Made by a program: the position numbers and the translations under genes
Part shown: in pieces, positions 34,226-43,683 of the stretch
Layout of the letters: the number at the start of each line of letters is the position of its first letter
Position numbering within the stretch: position 1 is the stretch's first letter
DNA from: Bacteroidales bacterium
GTDB lineage: Bacteria > Bacteroidota > Bacteroidia > Bacteroidales > P3
Assembly (NCBI GenBank): GCA_017480785.1
Contig: JAFURZ010000008.1
Span: forward strand, 62,001 to 126,000
Direction: 5' to 3'
Length of the DNA stretch: 64,000 nt
Notes under the pieces: generated by a model
Databases searched by the model: none
Told to the model about the DNA's origin: nothing
The model's input: only the letters and a program-made list of their open reading frames with translations

Positions 34226-35779
34226 GTGGAAAAAGAACTCATCATATCCCAGCAGCCTGACGGTGTGCAGATTGCCCTCACCGAGGACAAGAAGCTCGTG
34301 GAGCTCCACAAGGAGCAACCCGGCGGGCAGTTCGCTGTGGGCGACATATACTTCGGCAAGGTGAGGAAGATTATGACGGGCCTCAACGCCGCTTTCATCG
34401 ACCTGGGCGGCGACAAGGAGGGCTTCATGCACTACCTCGACCTGGGCCCCGACTACAACTCCGTCGACAAATACCTGCGACTGGCCATGAATGGCGACAA
34501 GGGTGCCGCCACGCTGGCCAACTTCAAGATAGAACCCATTCTCGGAAAGGTGGGCAACTTCGACAGTGTCCTCAAGGTGGGACAGCCCATCCTGGTCCAG
34601 GTGACCAAGGAACCCATCTCCACCAAAGGCCCCAAGGTGACGGGCGACATCAGCATTGCCGGCCACTACCTGGTGCTCACTCCTTTCAATAACAAGATAT
34701 CCATCTCGCAGAAAATCAAAGGCTCCGAGGAACGCAACCGCCTGCGTCGCCTAATGCAGAGCATACGGCCGCAGAACTTCGGCGTCATCGTGCGTACCGT
34801 GGCCGAGGGCAAGAGCGTGGCCGAGCTCGACACTGACCTGCGGCAGCTCATGGACGCCTGGCGCGACATGACCGAGAAGCTCAAGCGCGTCAGCGCCCCC
34901 GTCAAGGTGCATGCCGAACTCGACACCACCAGCGCCCTGCTGCGCGATGTGCTCACCGACGACTTCTCCAGCATCCATGTCGACAACGCCCAGCTCTACG
35001 ACGTGGTGCGCAATGCCGTCAAGGCCATGATGCCCGGCAAGGAAGACCTGGTCAAGCTCTACAAACTGGAGACCCCCATCTTCGAGCAGTTCGGAGTGCA
35101 GCGCGACATCAGGCGTGCCTTCGGCCGCATCGTCACCATCCGCTCGGGTGTCTATCTCTACATCGAGCACACCGAGGCCATGCATGTCATCGACGTGAAC
35201 AGCGGCAACCACATCAAGGCCGGCAGCGGCCAGGAAGACACCGCCCTGCAGGTGAACATAGAGAGCGGCAAGGAAATAGCCCGTCAGCTGCGCCTGCGCG
35301 ACATGGGCGGCATCGTCATCATCGATTTTGTCGACATGGACAAGGCCGAGAACCGCAAGAAGCTCTTCGACGTGATGCAGGAGGAAATGCGACGCGACAA
35401 GGCCCGCCACACTATCCTGCCGCTCAGCAAGTTCGGTCTGATGCAGATTACACGCCAGCGCGTGCGCCCTGCCATGGAGGTCGACGTGCAGGAGAAGTGC
35501 CCCATGTGCGACGGCACTGGCCACATCAAGCAGAGCCTGGTGGTGGTCGACGAGATAGAGGCCAACATTCGCCACCTGGCCACGGCCCAGGGCGAGCGGA
35601 GGCTCACCATCATCCTGCATCCCTATATCCATGCCTACCTCACCCGCGGCGGCCTGCGCAGCCTGCGCCACCGCTGGATGCGACGCTACCATGTGCGGCT
35701 GAAGATGCAGAGCTCGGAGAAGTACGGCCTGCTGGAATTCAAATTCTTCCACAGCAATGGCGACGAAATTCAGATGTAG
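34226..35779 (+). CDS. rng: Ribonuclease G / E family endoribonuclease
   Basis: 517 residues starting at GTG (MEKELIISQQPDGVQIALTE). RNase E/G endonuclease for rRNA processing and mRNA decay. S1-like RNA-binding region VGDIYFGKVRKIMTGLNAAFIDLGGDKEGFMH (shown in parts), catalytic Asp residues in MHVIDVNSG and GIVIIDFVDMDKAEN, RQLRLRDMGG, and the Zn-link CPMCDGTGHIK. The start is placed after the upstream terminator. Its 3' end overlaps the GH25 gene by 23 bp. Confidence 0.94.
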   Translation: MEKELIISQQPDGVQIALTEDKKLVELHKEQPGGQFAVGDIYFGKVRKIMTGLNAAFIDLGGDKEGFMHYLDLGPDYNSVDKYLRLAMNGDKGAATLANFKIEPILGKVGNFDSVLKVGQPILVQVTKEPISTKGPKVTGDISIAGHYLVLTPFNNKISISQKIKGSEERNRLRRLMQSIRPQNFGVIVRTVAEGKSVAELDTDLRQLMDAWRDMTEKLKRVSAPVKVHAELDTTSALLRDVLTDDFSSIHVDNAQLYDVVRNAVKAMMPGKEDLVKLYKLETPIFEQFGVQRDIRRAFGRIVTIRSGVYLYIEHTEAMHVIDVNSGNHIKAGSGQEDTALQVNIESGKEIARQLRLRDMGGIVIIDFVDMDKAENRKKLFDVMQEEMRRDKARHTILPLSKFGLMQITRQRVRPAMEVDVQEKCPMCDGTGHIKQSLVVVDEIEANIRHLATAQGERRLTIILHPYIHAYLTRGGLRSLRHRWMRRYHVRLKMQSSEKYGLLEFKFFHSNGDEIQM

Positions 35780-36488
35780 CCTGCTGGTGCTGTTGCTGAG
35801 CCTGTGCGCCGTGGGCGCACAGGCTCAGGTGCGCACCCGCGGCATCGACGTCTCCAAGTTCCAGGGCACCGTCAATTGGACCAAGGTGGCCAAGGACTCG
35901 ACCATCAAGTTCGTCTACATCCGCGCTACCGAGGGCACCTCCATCCAGGACGCCTACTACCGCACCAACCTCACCAAGGCCCGCAAGGCGGGTCTGCTCG
36001 TGGGCAGCTATCACGTCTACAGCTCGAAGACCACCGCCTACCAGCAGATGGGCAACATCCGCAAGATGATAAAGAAAAGCGAGCAGGACCTCATCCCCGT
36101 GCTCGACATCGAGGGGCACCACTCCGGGCGCCTCTACATGGAGCGCGTCGACAAGCTGCTCGAGCTCATGGAGGCGGAATACGGCGTCAAGCCGATGATA
36201 TACACCTCCGAGCGGGTCTACAAGACCCACTTCGCCACCAAGAAGTATGCCAAATACCACATCTTCATAGCCAACTACCGCGGCTACCCCACCACGCGCT
36301 TCACTCTCTGGCAGTACACCGAGAAGGGGCACTGCAGCGGCATCAGCGGATATGTCGACTTCAATCGCTTCCATCGCAACCACTCGCTCAGCGACATCAA
36401 GATGCCCAAGCCCAAGAAGAAAGCCGCCACCCCCGCCGCCGCGCCCGCCACCCAGGCCTCGAAGGCCGACACCGCCGCTTCCAAATAG
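35757..36488 (+). CDS. Exported GH25 muramidase
   Basis: 243 residues with signal peptide (SLLVLLLSLCAVGAQAQ). GH25 lysozyme domain: RGIDVSKFQGTVNW at the start, FVYIRATEGTSIQDAYY, the catalytic acidic pair in IPVLDIEGH, MIYTSERVY, and FTLWQYTEKG. It hydrolyses the glycan strands of peptidoglycan. A lysine/alanine/proline-rich tail (KPKKKAATPAAAPATQASKA) is low-complexity. It overlaps the end of rng, implying coupled expression. Confidence 0.9.
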   Translation: MATKFRCSLLVLLLSLCAVGAQAQVRTRGIDVSKFQGTVNWTKVAKDSTIKFVYIRATEGTSIQDAYYRTNLTKARKAGLLVGSYHVYSSKTTAYQQMGNIRKMIKKSEQDLIPVLDIEGHHSGRLYMERVDKLLELMEAEYGVKPMIYTSERVYKTHFATKKYAKYHIFIANYRGYPTTRFTLWQYTEKGHCSGISGYVDFNRFHRNHSLSDIKMPKPKKKAATPAAAPATQASKADTAASK

Positions 36489-36560
36489 TGACGGGTGGTG
36501 TACAATACACATTTCTAGGACTATATCTACAGCACCGACGCAGGGGGCACAACCCGTGCC

Positions 36561-36653
36561 CTCTGCCATTTTTACGGTAGTATTACGGTTGTTCTTTTAC
36601 TGTTCTTTTAGAAAAAGCGTAATACTACCGTAAAACTCAAGTTGAACTGTAGT
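36561..36653. repeat. Composite hairpin: ACGGTAGTATTACG arms around GTTCTTTTACT units
   Basis: The arm ACGGTAGTATTACG (36574-36587) and its reverse complement (36618-36631) enclose GTTGTTCTTTTACTGTTCTTTTA. CAAGTTGAACTGTAGT follows at 36638-36653, the exact complement of the module at 24649. It combines units of two other hairpin types. The rest of the 328-bp gap 36489-36816 holds the kamD promoter and no gene. Confidence 0.82.
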
Positions 36654-36738
36654 GGAAAACCCAGAGGAAACCCGGAGGGGAAGGGGAGGCGCGAGGTGGT
36701 TTTCCCGGGGGTGTCCGTGCGATTTATAAAAAGATATG

Positions 36739-36768
36739 TTGGCAATTCAAATTTTTTTCGTATCTTTG
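36739..36768 (+). promoter_or_regulatory. Promoter of the kamDE operon
   Basis: TTGG (36739-36742), an 18-bp spacer, then TATCTTTG (36761-36768). The kamD ATG is 48 bp further on. Confidence 0.6.
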
Positions 36769-36816
36769 CAGTTCGATTGCTAATGTAAAAACGATAAACT
36801 AACAATACGTAAAACA

Positions 36817-38373
36817 ATGCAAAAAAGTAAAGTAGGACTTGATTTTAACGAAGTTGAGCATGCGCGTTCGGTGGCAAAAAAGATTGCCGGGCAGGTGCAG
36901 GATTTCGTGGAAGACTACACCACGGTGGCCGTGGAGCGCACGCTGTGCCGCTTCCTGGGCATCGACGGGGTGGATGCCAACGATGTGCCTATGCCCAACG
37001 TGGTGGTCGAAGAGCTGAAGAGCAAAGGAGTGCTGGGTGAGGGGGCGATGTTCTATGTGGGCAACGCGATGGTGGAGACCGGCAAGAGTCCGCAGGAGAT
37101 AGCCGAGGCCATCGCCGACGGCAAGCTTGACATCACGCAGCTGCCTATCCACAGCAAAGCGGATATCGACAAGGCCCTTGCGCCTGTGATTGAGACGACC
37201 ATCGAGCGGGTGCGCGGCAACCGGTTGCGCCGCGAGAAGTACATCGCGACCATCGGCGAAGGCACGAAGCCCTACCTCTACATCATCGTGGCCACGGGCA
37301 ACATCTATGAGGACGTGGTGCAGGCCCAGGCCGGCGCCCGTCAGGGCGCCGACATCATTGCCGTCATCCGCACCACGGGCCAGTCGCTGCTCGACTACGT
37401 GCCCTACGGTGCCACCACCGAAGGCTTCGGCGGCACCTTCGCCACGCAGGAGAACTTCCGCATCATGCGCAAGGCCCTCGACGAGGTGGGCGAGGAGGTG
37501 GGCCGCTACATCCGCCTGTGCAACTACTGCTCGGGTCTCTGCATGCCCGAGATTGCCGCCATGGGTGCGCTGGAAGGCCTCGACGTGATGCTCAACGACG
37601 CCCTCTACGGCATCCTCTTCCGCGACATCAACATGCAGCGCACGCTGATTGACCAATACTTCAGCCGTATCATCAACGGCTTTGCAGGCGTTATCATCAA
37701 CACCGGCGAGGACAACTACCTGACCACCGCCGACGCCTACGAGGAGGCGCATACGGTGCTGGCGAGCGACCTCATCAACGAGCAGCTGGCCCTGATGGCT
37801 GGCCTGCCCGAGGAGCAGCAGGGCCTCGGCCACGCCTTCGAGATGGACCCCATGCTCGAGAACGGCTTCCTCTACGAGCTGGCTCAGGCGCAGATGATTC
37901 GCGAGATATTCCCCAAGGCGCCGCTGAAATACATGCCCCCGACGAAGTTCATGACGGGCAACATCTTCCGCGGCCACATCCAGGACGCCCTCTTCAACAT
38001 CATCGGACAGTGGACCCACCAGGGTCTGCAGCTGCTGGGCATGCCCACCGAGGCAATCCACACGCCCTTTATGAGCGACCGCTACCTCTCCATCGAGAAT
38101 GCCAAGTACATCTTCAACAACATGAAGGACATCGGCGAGGAGGTGGAGTTCAAGGAGGGCGGTATCATCAAGAGCCGCGCCCAGGAGGTGCTGCACAATG
38201 CCACCAAACTGCTCGAGACCATGGAGAGCGAGGGTCTCTTCACCGCGCTGGAGAAGGGTATCTTCGCCAATGTGAAGCGTCCGAAGACAGGCGGCAAGGG
38301 CCTCGACGGCGTCACCCTCAAAGGCGAGCACTATTTTAACCCGTTTGTTGAACTGATGAAAGGTAAAAAATAA
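36817..38373 (+). CDS. kamD: Lysine 5,6-aminomutase alpha subunit
   Basis: 518 residues. The alpha subunit of the adenosylcobalamin- and PLP-dependent enzyme moves the terminal amino group of D-lysine or L-beta-lysine from C6 to C5 in lysine fermentation. Diagnostic stretches: KVGLDFNEVEHARSVAKKIA, TVAVERTLCRFLGIDGVD, PYGATTEGFGGTFATQENF, LCNYCSGLCMPEIAAMGALE and YMPPTKFMTGNIF. Length matches the family (about 515). It overlaps kamE by 1 bp and has its own promoter. Confidence 0.96.
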   Translation: MQKSKVGLDFNEVEHARSVAKKIAGQVQDFVEDYTTVAVERTLCRFLGIDGVDANDVPMPNVVVEELKSKGVLGEGAMFYVGNAMVETGKSPQEIAEAIADGKLDITQLPIHSKADIDKALAPVIETTIERVRGNRLRREKYIATIGEGTKPYLYIIVATGNIYEDVVQAQAGARQGADIIAVIRTTGQSLLDYVPYGATTEGFGGTFATQENFRIMRKALDEVGEEVGRYIRLCNYCSGLCMPEIAAMGALEGLDVMLNDALYGILFRDINMQRTLIDQYFSRIINGFAGVIINTGEDNYLTTADAYEEAHTVLASDLINEQLALMAGLPEEQQGLGHAFEMDPMLENGFLYELAQAQMIREIFPKAPLKYMPPTKFMTGNIFRGHIQDALFNIIGQWTHQGLQLLGMPTEAIHTPFMSDRYLSIENAKYIFNNMKDIGEEVEFKEGGIIKSRAQEVLHNATKLLETMESEGLFTALEKGIFANVKRPKTGGKGLDGVTLKGEHYFNPFVELMKGKK

Positions 38374-39161
38374 TGAGCGAAGGATTGTATTCAATGGAGG
38401 CAAAGGATTACGACAAAACCCTTGACCTCACCAAGATAAAACCCTACGGGGACACGATGAACGACGGCAAGGTGCAGCTGAGCTTCACCCTGCCGGTGCC
38501 TGCCGGTGCCGAGGCCGAAGAGGCCGCCAAGCAGCTGCTGAAGAAGATGGGCTTCGAGAACCCCCTGGTGGTGTATCAGAAAGAGCTCACCGAGGGCTTC
38601 TGCTTCATGAACTGCTACGGTTCGCTGACCCACACGGTCGACTACACCAGCATCCATGTGCCCAAGGTGGAGAGCACGACGATGGATATGCACGAGTGCG
38701 ACGAGTATATACGTGAGCACATCGGGCGCAAGATAGTCATCGTCGGCGCCTCGACGGGTACCGACGCCCACACCGTGGGTATCGACGCCATTATGAACAT
38801 GAAGGGCTATGCCGGCCACTACGGTCTGGAACGCTACGACATGATTGACGCCTACAACCTCGGCAGCCAGGTGCCCAACGAGGAATTCATCGCGAAGGGC
38901 ATAGAGCTGCATGCCGACGCCCTCATCGTCAGCCAGACGGTGACCCAGAAGGATGTGCACATCAAGAACCTCACCGAGCTGGTGGAGATGCTCGAGGCCG
39001 AGGGTCTGCGCGACAAGGTAATCCTCATCTGCGGCGGTCCGCGTATCAGCCACGAGTTGGCCAAAGAGCTCGGGTACGATGCAGGCTTCGGCCCCAACAC
39101 CTATGCCGACGACGAGGCTTCGTATATCGCCCAGGAGATGGTGGCCCGCGGCTGGAAATAA
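38373..39161 (+). CDS. kamE: Lysine 5,6-aminomutase beta subunit
   Basis: 262 residues. The beta subunit holds cobalamin through His133 in GASTGTDAHTVGID and PLP through Lys144 in MNMKGY; these residues fall at exactly the positions numbered in the characterised clostridial enzyme. The Rossmann B12 domain continues through VILICGGPRISHELAKELGYDAG. Encoded immediately after kamD, which it needs for activity. Confidence 0.96.
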   Translation: MSEGLYSMEAKDYDKTLDLTKIKPYGDTMNDGKVQLSFTLPVPAGAEAEEAAKQLLKKMGFENPLVVYQKELTEGFCFMNCYGSLTHTVDYTSIHVPKVESTTMDMHECDEYIREHIGRKIVIVGASTGTDAHTVGIDAIMNMKGYAGHYGLERYDMIDAYNLGSQVPNEEFIAKGIELHADALIVSQTVTQKDVHIKNLTELVEMLEAEGLRDKVILICGGPRISHELAKELGYDAGFGPNTYADDEASYIAQEMVARGWK

Positions 39162-39192
39162 TCAAGCAATCAAACAATCAAAAAATAACAAA

Positions 39193-39852
39193 ATGGAAAA
39201 AGAACAGATTAAACCCTTTATTGCCAAGCGTGCGGCTCAGGAGCTGCACGACGGCGATGTCGTCAACCTCGGTATTGGTCTGCCGACCATGATTCCCAAC
39301 TTCCTGCCCGAAGGCGTGCACGTCATCCTGCAGAGTGAGAACGGCATGATTGGCATGGGCCCCACCCCCGAAGAGGGTAAAGAGGACCCGTGGTTCATCA
39401 ACGCTGGCGGCGGCTACATCACGCATGTGCCCGGTGCATCGACGTTCGACAGCGCCACCTCGTTCGGCATCATCCGTGGCGGCCATGTGGACGTGAGCGT
39501 CCTGGGTGCCATGCAGGTGGATGAGGAAGGCGACCTGGCCAACTGGATGATTCCCGGCAAGAAGACCCCCGGTATGGGTGGTGCCATGGACCTCCTGGTG
39601 GGTGCCAAGAAGGTCATCCTCGCCATGGAGCATACTGCCAAGGGCAACCCCAAGATTCTGAAGAAATGCACGCTTCCGCTGACGGCCAAGGGACAGGTGA
39701 ATATGATTATCACCGAGATGGGCGTCATGGAGATTAGCCCCAAGGGTATCGTCTTGACGGAAATCAATCCTGAATTCACGGTGGAGCAGGTGCAGGCCGC
39801 TACCGAGGCACAGCTGATTGTCAGTCCCGACCTCAAGCCGATGAATGCTTAA
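39193..39852 (+). CDS. CoA-transferase beta subunit (AtoA-like)
   Basis: 219 residues of family I CoA-transferase subunit B. The active-site Glu is in ILQSENGMIGMGP; other marks are DVVNLGIGLPTMIPNF, INAGGGYITHVPGAS and GKKTPGMGGAMDLL. In lysine fermentation the enzyme would be butyryl-CoA:acetoacetate CoA-transferase. It starts 31 bp after kamE at the ATG of MEKEQIKPF. The partner alpha subunit (AtoD), needed for activity, is not next to it or elsewhere in the window. Confidence 0.88.
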   Translation: MEKEQIKPFIAKRAAQELHDGDVVNLGIGLPTMIPNFLPEGVHVILQSENGMIGMGPTPEEGKEDPWFINAGGGYITHVPGASTFDSATSFGIIRGGHVDVSVLGAMQVDEEGDLANWMIPGKKTPGMGGAMDLLVGAKKVILAMEHTAKGNPKILKKCTLPLTAKGQVNMIITEMGVMEISPKGIVLTEINPEFTVEQVQAATEAQLIVSPDLKPMNA

Positions 39853-39861
39853 AGACCAACT

Positions 39862-40470
39862 ATGAAAAGAATAGTCATTGCTATTGTGGCCATCGTGGCT
39901 CTGTGTGGTGTTGCCCAGGCGCAACACCACATAGAGTACCGCTGGCATGGTGCCTATTTGGTGGGTGATGCCTCCTACGGCTTCAATCTCAACCGCTCGA
40001 TTGACGAGTACGACACCATCGCCACCACCCTCAATGCCATCATGCCGGGCTTCTCGGCGGGCTACCAGTTCCGCAAGGAGGCCGGTGTGGGCTTGGGTTT
40101 CAACTATGTGGCCGACCCGACGGGTGCCTATACACAGCTGCCCGTCTTTGTCGAGTTGCGCAGTCATTTCATGCGCAGCCAGCTGACACCTTACGGGGTG
40201 TTGCAGGTGGGTTACACGTTGCCGCTGGGCGCCTCGTCGGAGGCCGACCCCGTCAGCACCAAGATTGAAGAAGGCGGACTCTACTTCGGACTGGAAGTGG
40301 GTGCCCGCTATGCCTTCAGTCGTTCGGTGGCGGTGGCAGGTCATGTGGGCTACCGTCTGTTGCAGTCCAACCTGGTCAGCCGTACCGACCTGCAGGGGCA
40401 TTCCATTCTCTCGGTGCCTATCACGCTGCATGTTATTGCCATCGGTGCTTCGGTCTATTTCAGCAACTAA
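39862..40470 (+). CDS. Small outer-membrane beta-barrel protein, function unknown
   Basis: 202 residues with signal peptide (VIAIVAIVALCGVAQAQ). The mature part has alternating strands ending in aromatics (PGFSAGYQFRKEAGVGLGFNYVA, FGLEVGARYAFSRSVAVAGHVGYRL) and a terminal VYFSN, consistent with an 8-strand OmpA/OmpX-like barrel. No specific family recognised. It follows the CoA-transferase gene by 9 bp but probably belongs functionally with the downstream envelope genes. Confidence 0.7.
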   Translation: MKRIVIAIVAIVALCGVAQAQHHIEYRWHGAYLVGDASYGFNLNRSIDEYDTIATTLNAIMPGFSAGYQFRKEAGVGLGFNYVADPTGAYTQLPVFVELRSHFMRSQLTPYGVLQVGYTLPLGASSEADPVSTKIEEGGLYFGLEVGARYAFSRSVAVAGHVGYRLLQSNLVSRTDLQGHSILSVPITLHVIAIGASVYFSN

Positions 40471-40476
40471 ACACTG

Positions 40477-43400
40477 ATGCGCAAGAGAATTGTGGTCTTC
40501 TTCGCTGCCACATTGATGGGCGGCGTGTGTGCTACGGCTCAGCCGTCGCTGCCGTCGCGTGCCAATGTGGTGGCCTACTATGAGGAGTCCGCTATCGAGA
40601 AACAGGCCTACCGTGAGTCGCCCTACTACATGGAACTCACGGGCAGCTGGCAGCAGCGCCAGACCGACTCGTCGATTCTCTACACACGTCAGTTGGAGGC
40701 CGAACGGACGTGGAAGGACTATTTGGTCTATCTTAATGTCAGGGCCGGCCGTGCAGTGCGGGTGCTGCTGAACGACAAGGTGATTGGCTATGGTGACGAT
40801 TCTCGCCATTGGAATGAATTCCTGCTCAGTCGCGAGTTGCGCTACGACAGGGACAACAAACTCACCATCGAGGCACTAAAGCACCCGAAAGGCGCCTTGC
40901 TGGAGGATACCGCCTTGCAGGTGGGCCTTAATGGTGAGCCCTTCATTCTCTTCAAGAACGACCCCAACGTGGCTGACTTCTCGCTGGTGGCCGACTACGA
41001 CGCCTCGACCGCCACAGGTGTGTTTTCTTTGGCGGCTGGCATCTACTGTGGAAAACGGAAGGGCAAGTATTACCTGGAGGTGGAGGTGTGGGACCCCAAG
41101 GGGCGTAGCCTTGACCGCATGGGACGATGGGTGGTGTTCAATGGCCGGAGTGAAGAGACGGTCGACATCAGCCGCTCCTGGCTCAACGTGCAACCTTGGA
41201 GTGCCGAGGAACCAAGTCTATACACCGCTGTCGTCCGCCTCCGCAACGACAAGATGGAGGAAGAGACGGTGGGCGCCCGCTTCGGTTTCCGGCGGGTTGA
41301 AGTGAGGGATGGCGTGTTGCAGGTCAACGGCAAAGCCGTTACACTCAAAGGCGTTACCTATGGCTTGGAGCATACGGAAGGCTATGCTTCCAGACAGCAG
41401 ATGATACGCGACATCGAGACGATGAAGCGGCACAATGTCAACGCTGTGCGTACAGCTCGCTATTCTCCCATGGAGCCGTATTTCTATGAGTTGTGCGACC
41501 GGTATGGCCTTTACGTGGTCTGCGATGCCAACCTGATGCCCCTCTCAACCCAACAGATGGCGGTGGCTACCGACCAGGACTATATGCCCTGGTTTGAGCA
41601 TCGCGTGGAGAACCTTTACGGGAAATACAAAAACTATACGAGCATTATTGCATGGTCGCTGGGCAATACGCGTGACAACGGAGTCTGCATGACGGCAGCC
41701 TACAAGCGGCTCAAGGCGAAGGACAAGACGCGCCCTGTCATCTTCTCGGGCGCCGATTATGGTGATGCTACCGACGTGATTGCCCCGATGATGCCGGCTG
41801 TCGGCGTGTTGCAGCAAGCGTTGAAAAAGCAGGGGGACCGTCCCAGCCTGATGCTCGCCTCGGTTGGGAAGAACAACTTCTCTGAATTGGAGTCTCTATG
41901 GCAGCTCGTAATGAACAATCGCCAGCTGCAGGGCGGTTTTGTCGACGGGTGGCCGCTCTCTTCAACGATGCTTTCCGAGTTGAAGCATCTATACAGCCCT
42001 TTCGATGTCAGGCTGGAAAAACTGATGCCTGACGACGGCGAGTTTATTGTGCAAAACCGCAATGATTTCGCAAACCTGGGACGATACTCTTTAGACTATA
42101 ATGTCTTTACCAACTACACTCCTGCCATTACAGGAGGAGCCTTGCCACTGGTGGTCCCCAGCGGCAGCAGTGACAAGGTGCAGATGCGCATTCCTCGGGT
42201 CGACCTACGCCCCGGTGAGGAGCTCTTTGTCCGGTTCAGCCTGACTACAAGGTGCAACGAAATGCAGTCGTGGCAATCGTCAGGTGACCTGACGGTGGGC
42301 ACGGTGGAATTTGCGTTGCCACAGACAGCTCCGCACCGTAAGTTGGAGAATGACGGCATTCCTGTTCTTGACAGCGCGATGCTGGACTATCAGTTATATT
42401 TCGACGGCTACCAGGATTGGATTGGCGAGTTGGCAGGCCGAATGGTGCGGCATCCTGACGAGCGTACGCTCTGTATCGACGACATGTGGCGCTACAAGTC
42501 CCCCGACGGGAATATGATGTGTGATGTCCGCAGCACCTATACGCGTTTCAGCACAGGTGATGTGGTGATAGACTATACGATTATGCCCAACGACCGTGCC
42601 ATAGCCGGCAAACTGCGACCCGTAGTGCTCCTGCCGATAGCCGGCGACAGCATCAGGTGGTTCGGCCTCGACCGGGAAGTGCTGTTCTCGGGTCGCAACT
42701 CCGGTCTTGTGGGTACCTTTACGCAGTCCACTGCCAATGCAGTGGCCCGCAAGCAGGTCCGCTGGTGTGCAACCAGCAAGGGTGGGGAAGGAGGCCTCTT
42801 TGCCGAAGTGCTTGGCAAGCGCTTTGACATTAGGGTCAACAGCGCCAGGCTCCGTATTTATCCCCAGTCATCCGATTCCTTCCGCATTCATCTGAGACCA
42901 TACACCCAGCAGAATCCGTCCGACTTCTATGGTGTCAGCTTCCCACGGATGTCGATGGGAATGCTCGAGCCGCCAACGATTACCGGCTCGGAAGTGCGTT
43001 TCTCGCAGCCTTTGATGGTCACCATCACTAATTCAGCCGCCAGTGAGATACGCTACACCCTCGATGGCTCGGAACCGACTGAATCGTCCCAGCGCTATGC
43101 CGACCCCTTTGTCATTTCATCCACCACGGTGGTTAAAGCCAAGGCTTTTGCAAAGGACACGCCGCCATCGTTCACTGCCACGCGCAAGTTCAACTACGAC
43201 TATATCGTTCGCACCACCTTCTCCCGCAAGCCGAATACGCCGTATAATGTGGGGGCCGACACCCTCTTGTTCGATGGAGAAAAGGGAGCGGTCGATGAAC
43301 TGACACATGGCTGGCTTGGCTTCTCGGGCGAGCCTGTCGTCACCACCGTGCAGCTGGCCAAGCCCATTGACGTTGAAACCGTCGTCCTCCGCTATGCCCA

Positions 43401-43683
43401 TACCCCGGCCACGTGGGCTTTCGCTCCCCGGCAGGTCAGCGTGGCGGTGTCGACCGATGGAATAAACTATACGGATACCTTGAAGGTCGACCTCCCCTTC
43501 GACCCCTCCGATGAGGCAGAGACCCCGTCACGGGTGGTCGAACTGAAACTGCCTGTCAACAGGGAAGGCCTGGTATCCATCAGGATAATACCCCAAACCA
43601 TAGCCACCATTCCTTCCTGGCACCGTGCCAAGGGACTCAAGCCGTGGCTTCTCATGGATGAAATAGAAATAATAGAACGATGA
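40477..43683 (+). CDS. GH2-like exported protein with degenerate catalytic sites, plus CBM-like C-terminus
   Basis: 1068 residues with a signal peptide. N-terminal sugar-binding and Ig-like GH2 domains (WKDYLVYLNVRAGRAVRVLLND; VLQVNGKAVTLKGVTYGLEH) lead into a TIM barrel. At the acid/base site the sequence is IIAWSLGNTRDNG, with Thr where active enzymes have Glu (NE). The nucleophile region reads LMLASVGKNNFSELESLW, with no CEYxHAMGNS motif. It is therefore probably not an active glycosidase. C-terminal domains: a chitobiase-like segment (EIRYTLDGSEPTESSQRY) and a discoidin-like domain (WAFAPRQVSVAVSTDG). Likely a surface glycan-binding protein. Its stop overlaps the next start (ATGA). Confidence 0.82.
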   Translation: MRKRIVVFFAATLMGGVCATAQPSLPSRANVVAYYEESAIEKQAYRESPYYMELTGSWQQRQTDSSILYTRQLEAERTWKDYLVYLNVRAGRAVRVLLNDKVIGYGDDSRHWNEFLLSRELRYDRDNKLTIEALKHPKGALLEDTALQVGLNGEPFILFKNDPNVADFSLVADYDASTATGVFSLAAGIYCGKRKGKYYLEVEVWDPKGRSLDRMGRWVVFNGRSEETVDISRSWLNVQPWSAEEPSLYTAVVRLRNDKMEEETVGARFGFRRVEVRDGVLQVNGKAVTLKGVTYGLEHTEGYASRQQMIRDIETMKRHNVNAVRTARYSPMEPYFYELCDRYGLYVVCDANLMPLSTQQMAVATDQDYMPWFEHRVENLYGKYKNYTSIIAWSLGNTRDNGVCMTAAYKRLKAKDKTRPVIFSGADYGDATDVIAPMMPAVGVLQQALKKQGDRPSLMLASVGKNNFSELESLWQLVMNNRQLQGGFVDGWPLSSTMLSELKHLYSPFDVRLEKLMPDDGEFIVQNRNDFANLGRYSLDYNVFTNYTPAITGGALPLVVPSGSSDKVQMRIPRVDLRPGEELFVRFSLTTRCNEMQSWQSSGDLTVGTVEFALPQTAPHRKLENDGIPVLDSAMLDYQLYFDGYQDWIGELAGRMVRHPDERTLCIDDMWRYKSPDGNMMCDVRSTYTRFSTGDVVIDYTIMPNDRAIAGKLRPVVLLPIAGDSIRWFGLDREVLFSGRNSGLVGTFTQSTANAVARKQVRWCATSKGGEGGLFAEVLGKRFDIRVNSARLRIYPQSSDSFRIHLRPYTQQNPSDFYGVSFPRMSMGMLEPPTITGSEVRFSQPLMVTITNSAASEIRYTLDGSEPTESSQRYADPFVISSTTVVKAKAFAKDTPPSFTATRKFNYDYIVRTTFSRKPNTPYNVGADTLLFDGEKGAVDELTHGWLGFSGEPVVTTVQLAKPIDVETVVLRYAHTPATWAFAPRQVSVAVSTDGINYTDTLKVDLPFDPSDEAETPSRVVELKLPVNREGLVSIRIIPQTIATIPSWHRAKGLKPWLLMDEIEIIER

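Noticed and set aside
39193-39852. Complete CoA-transferase operon
   Set aside because: Only the beta subunit is present; the downstream gene is an outer-membrane protein and no alpha subunit reading frame is found nearby.
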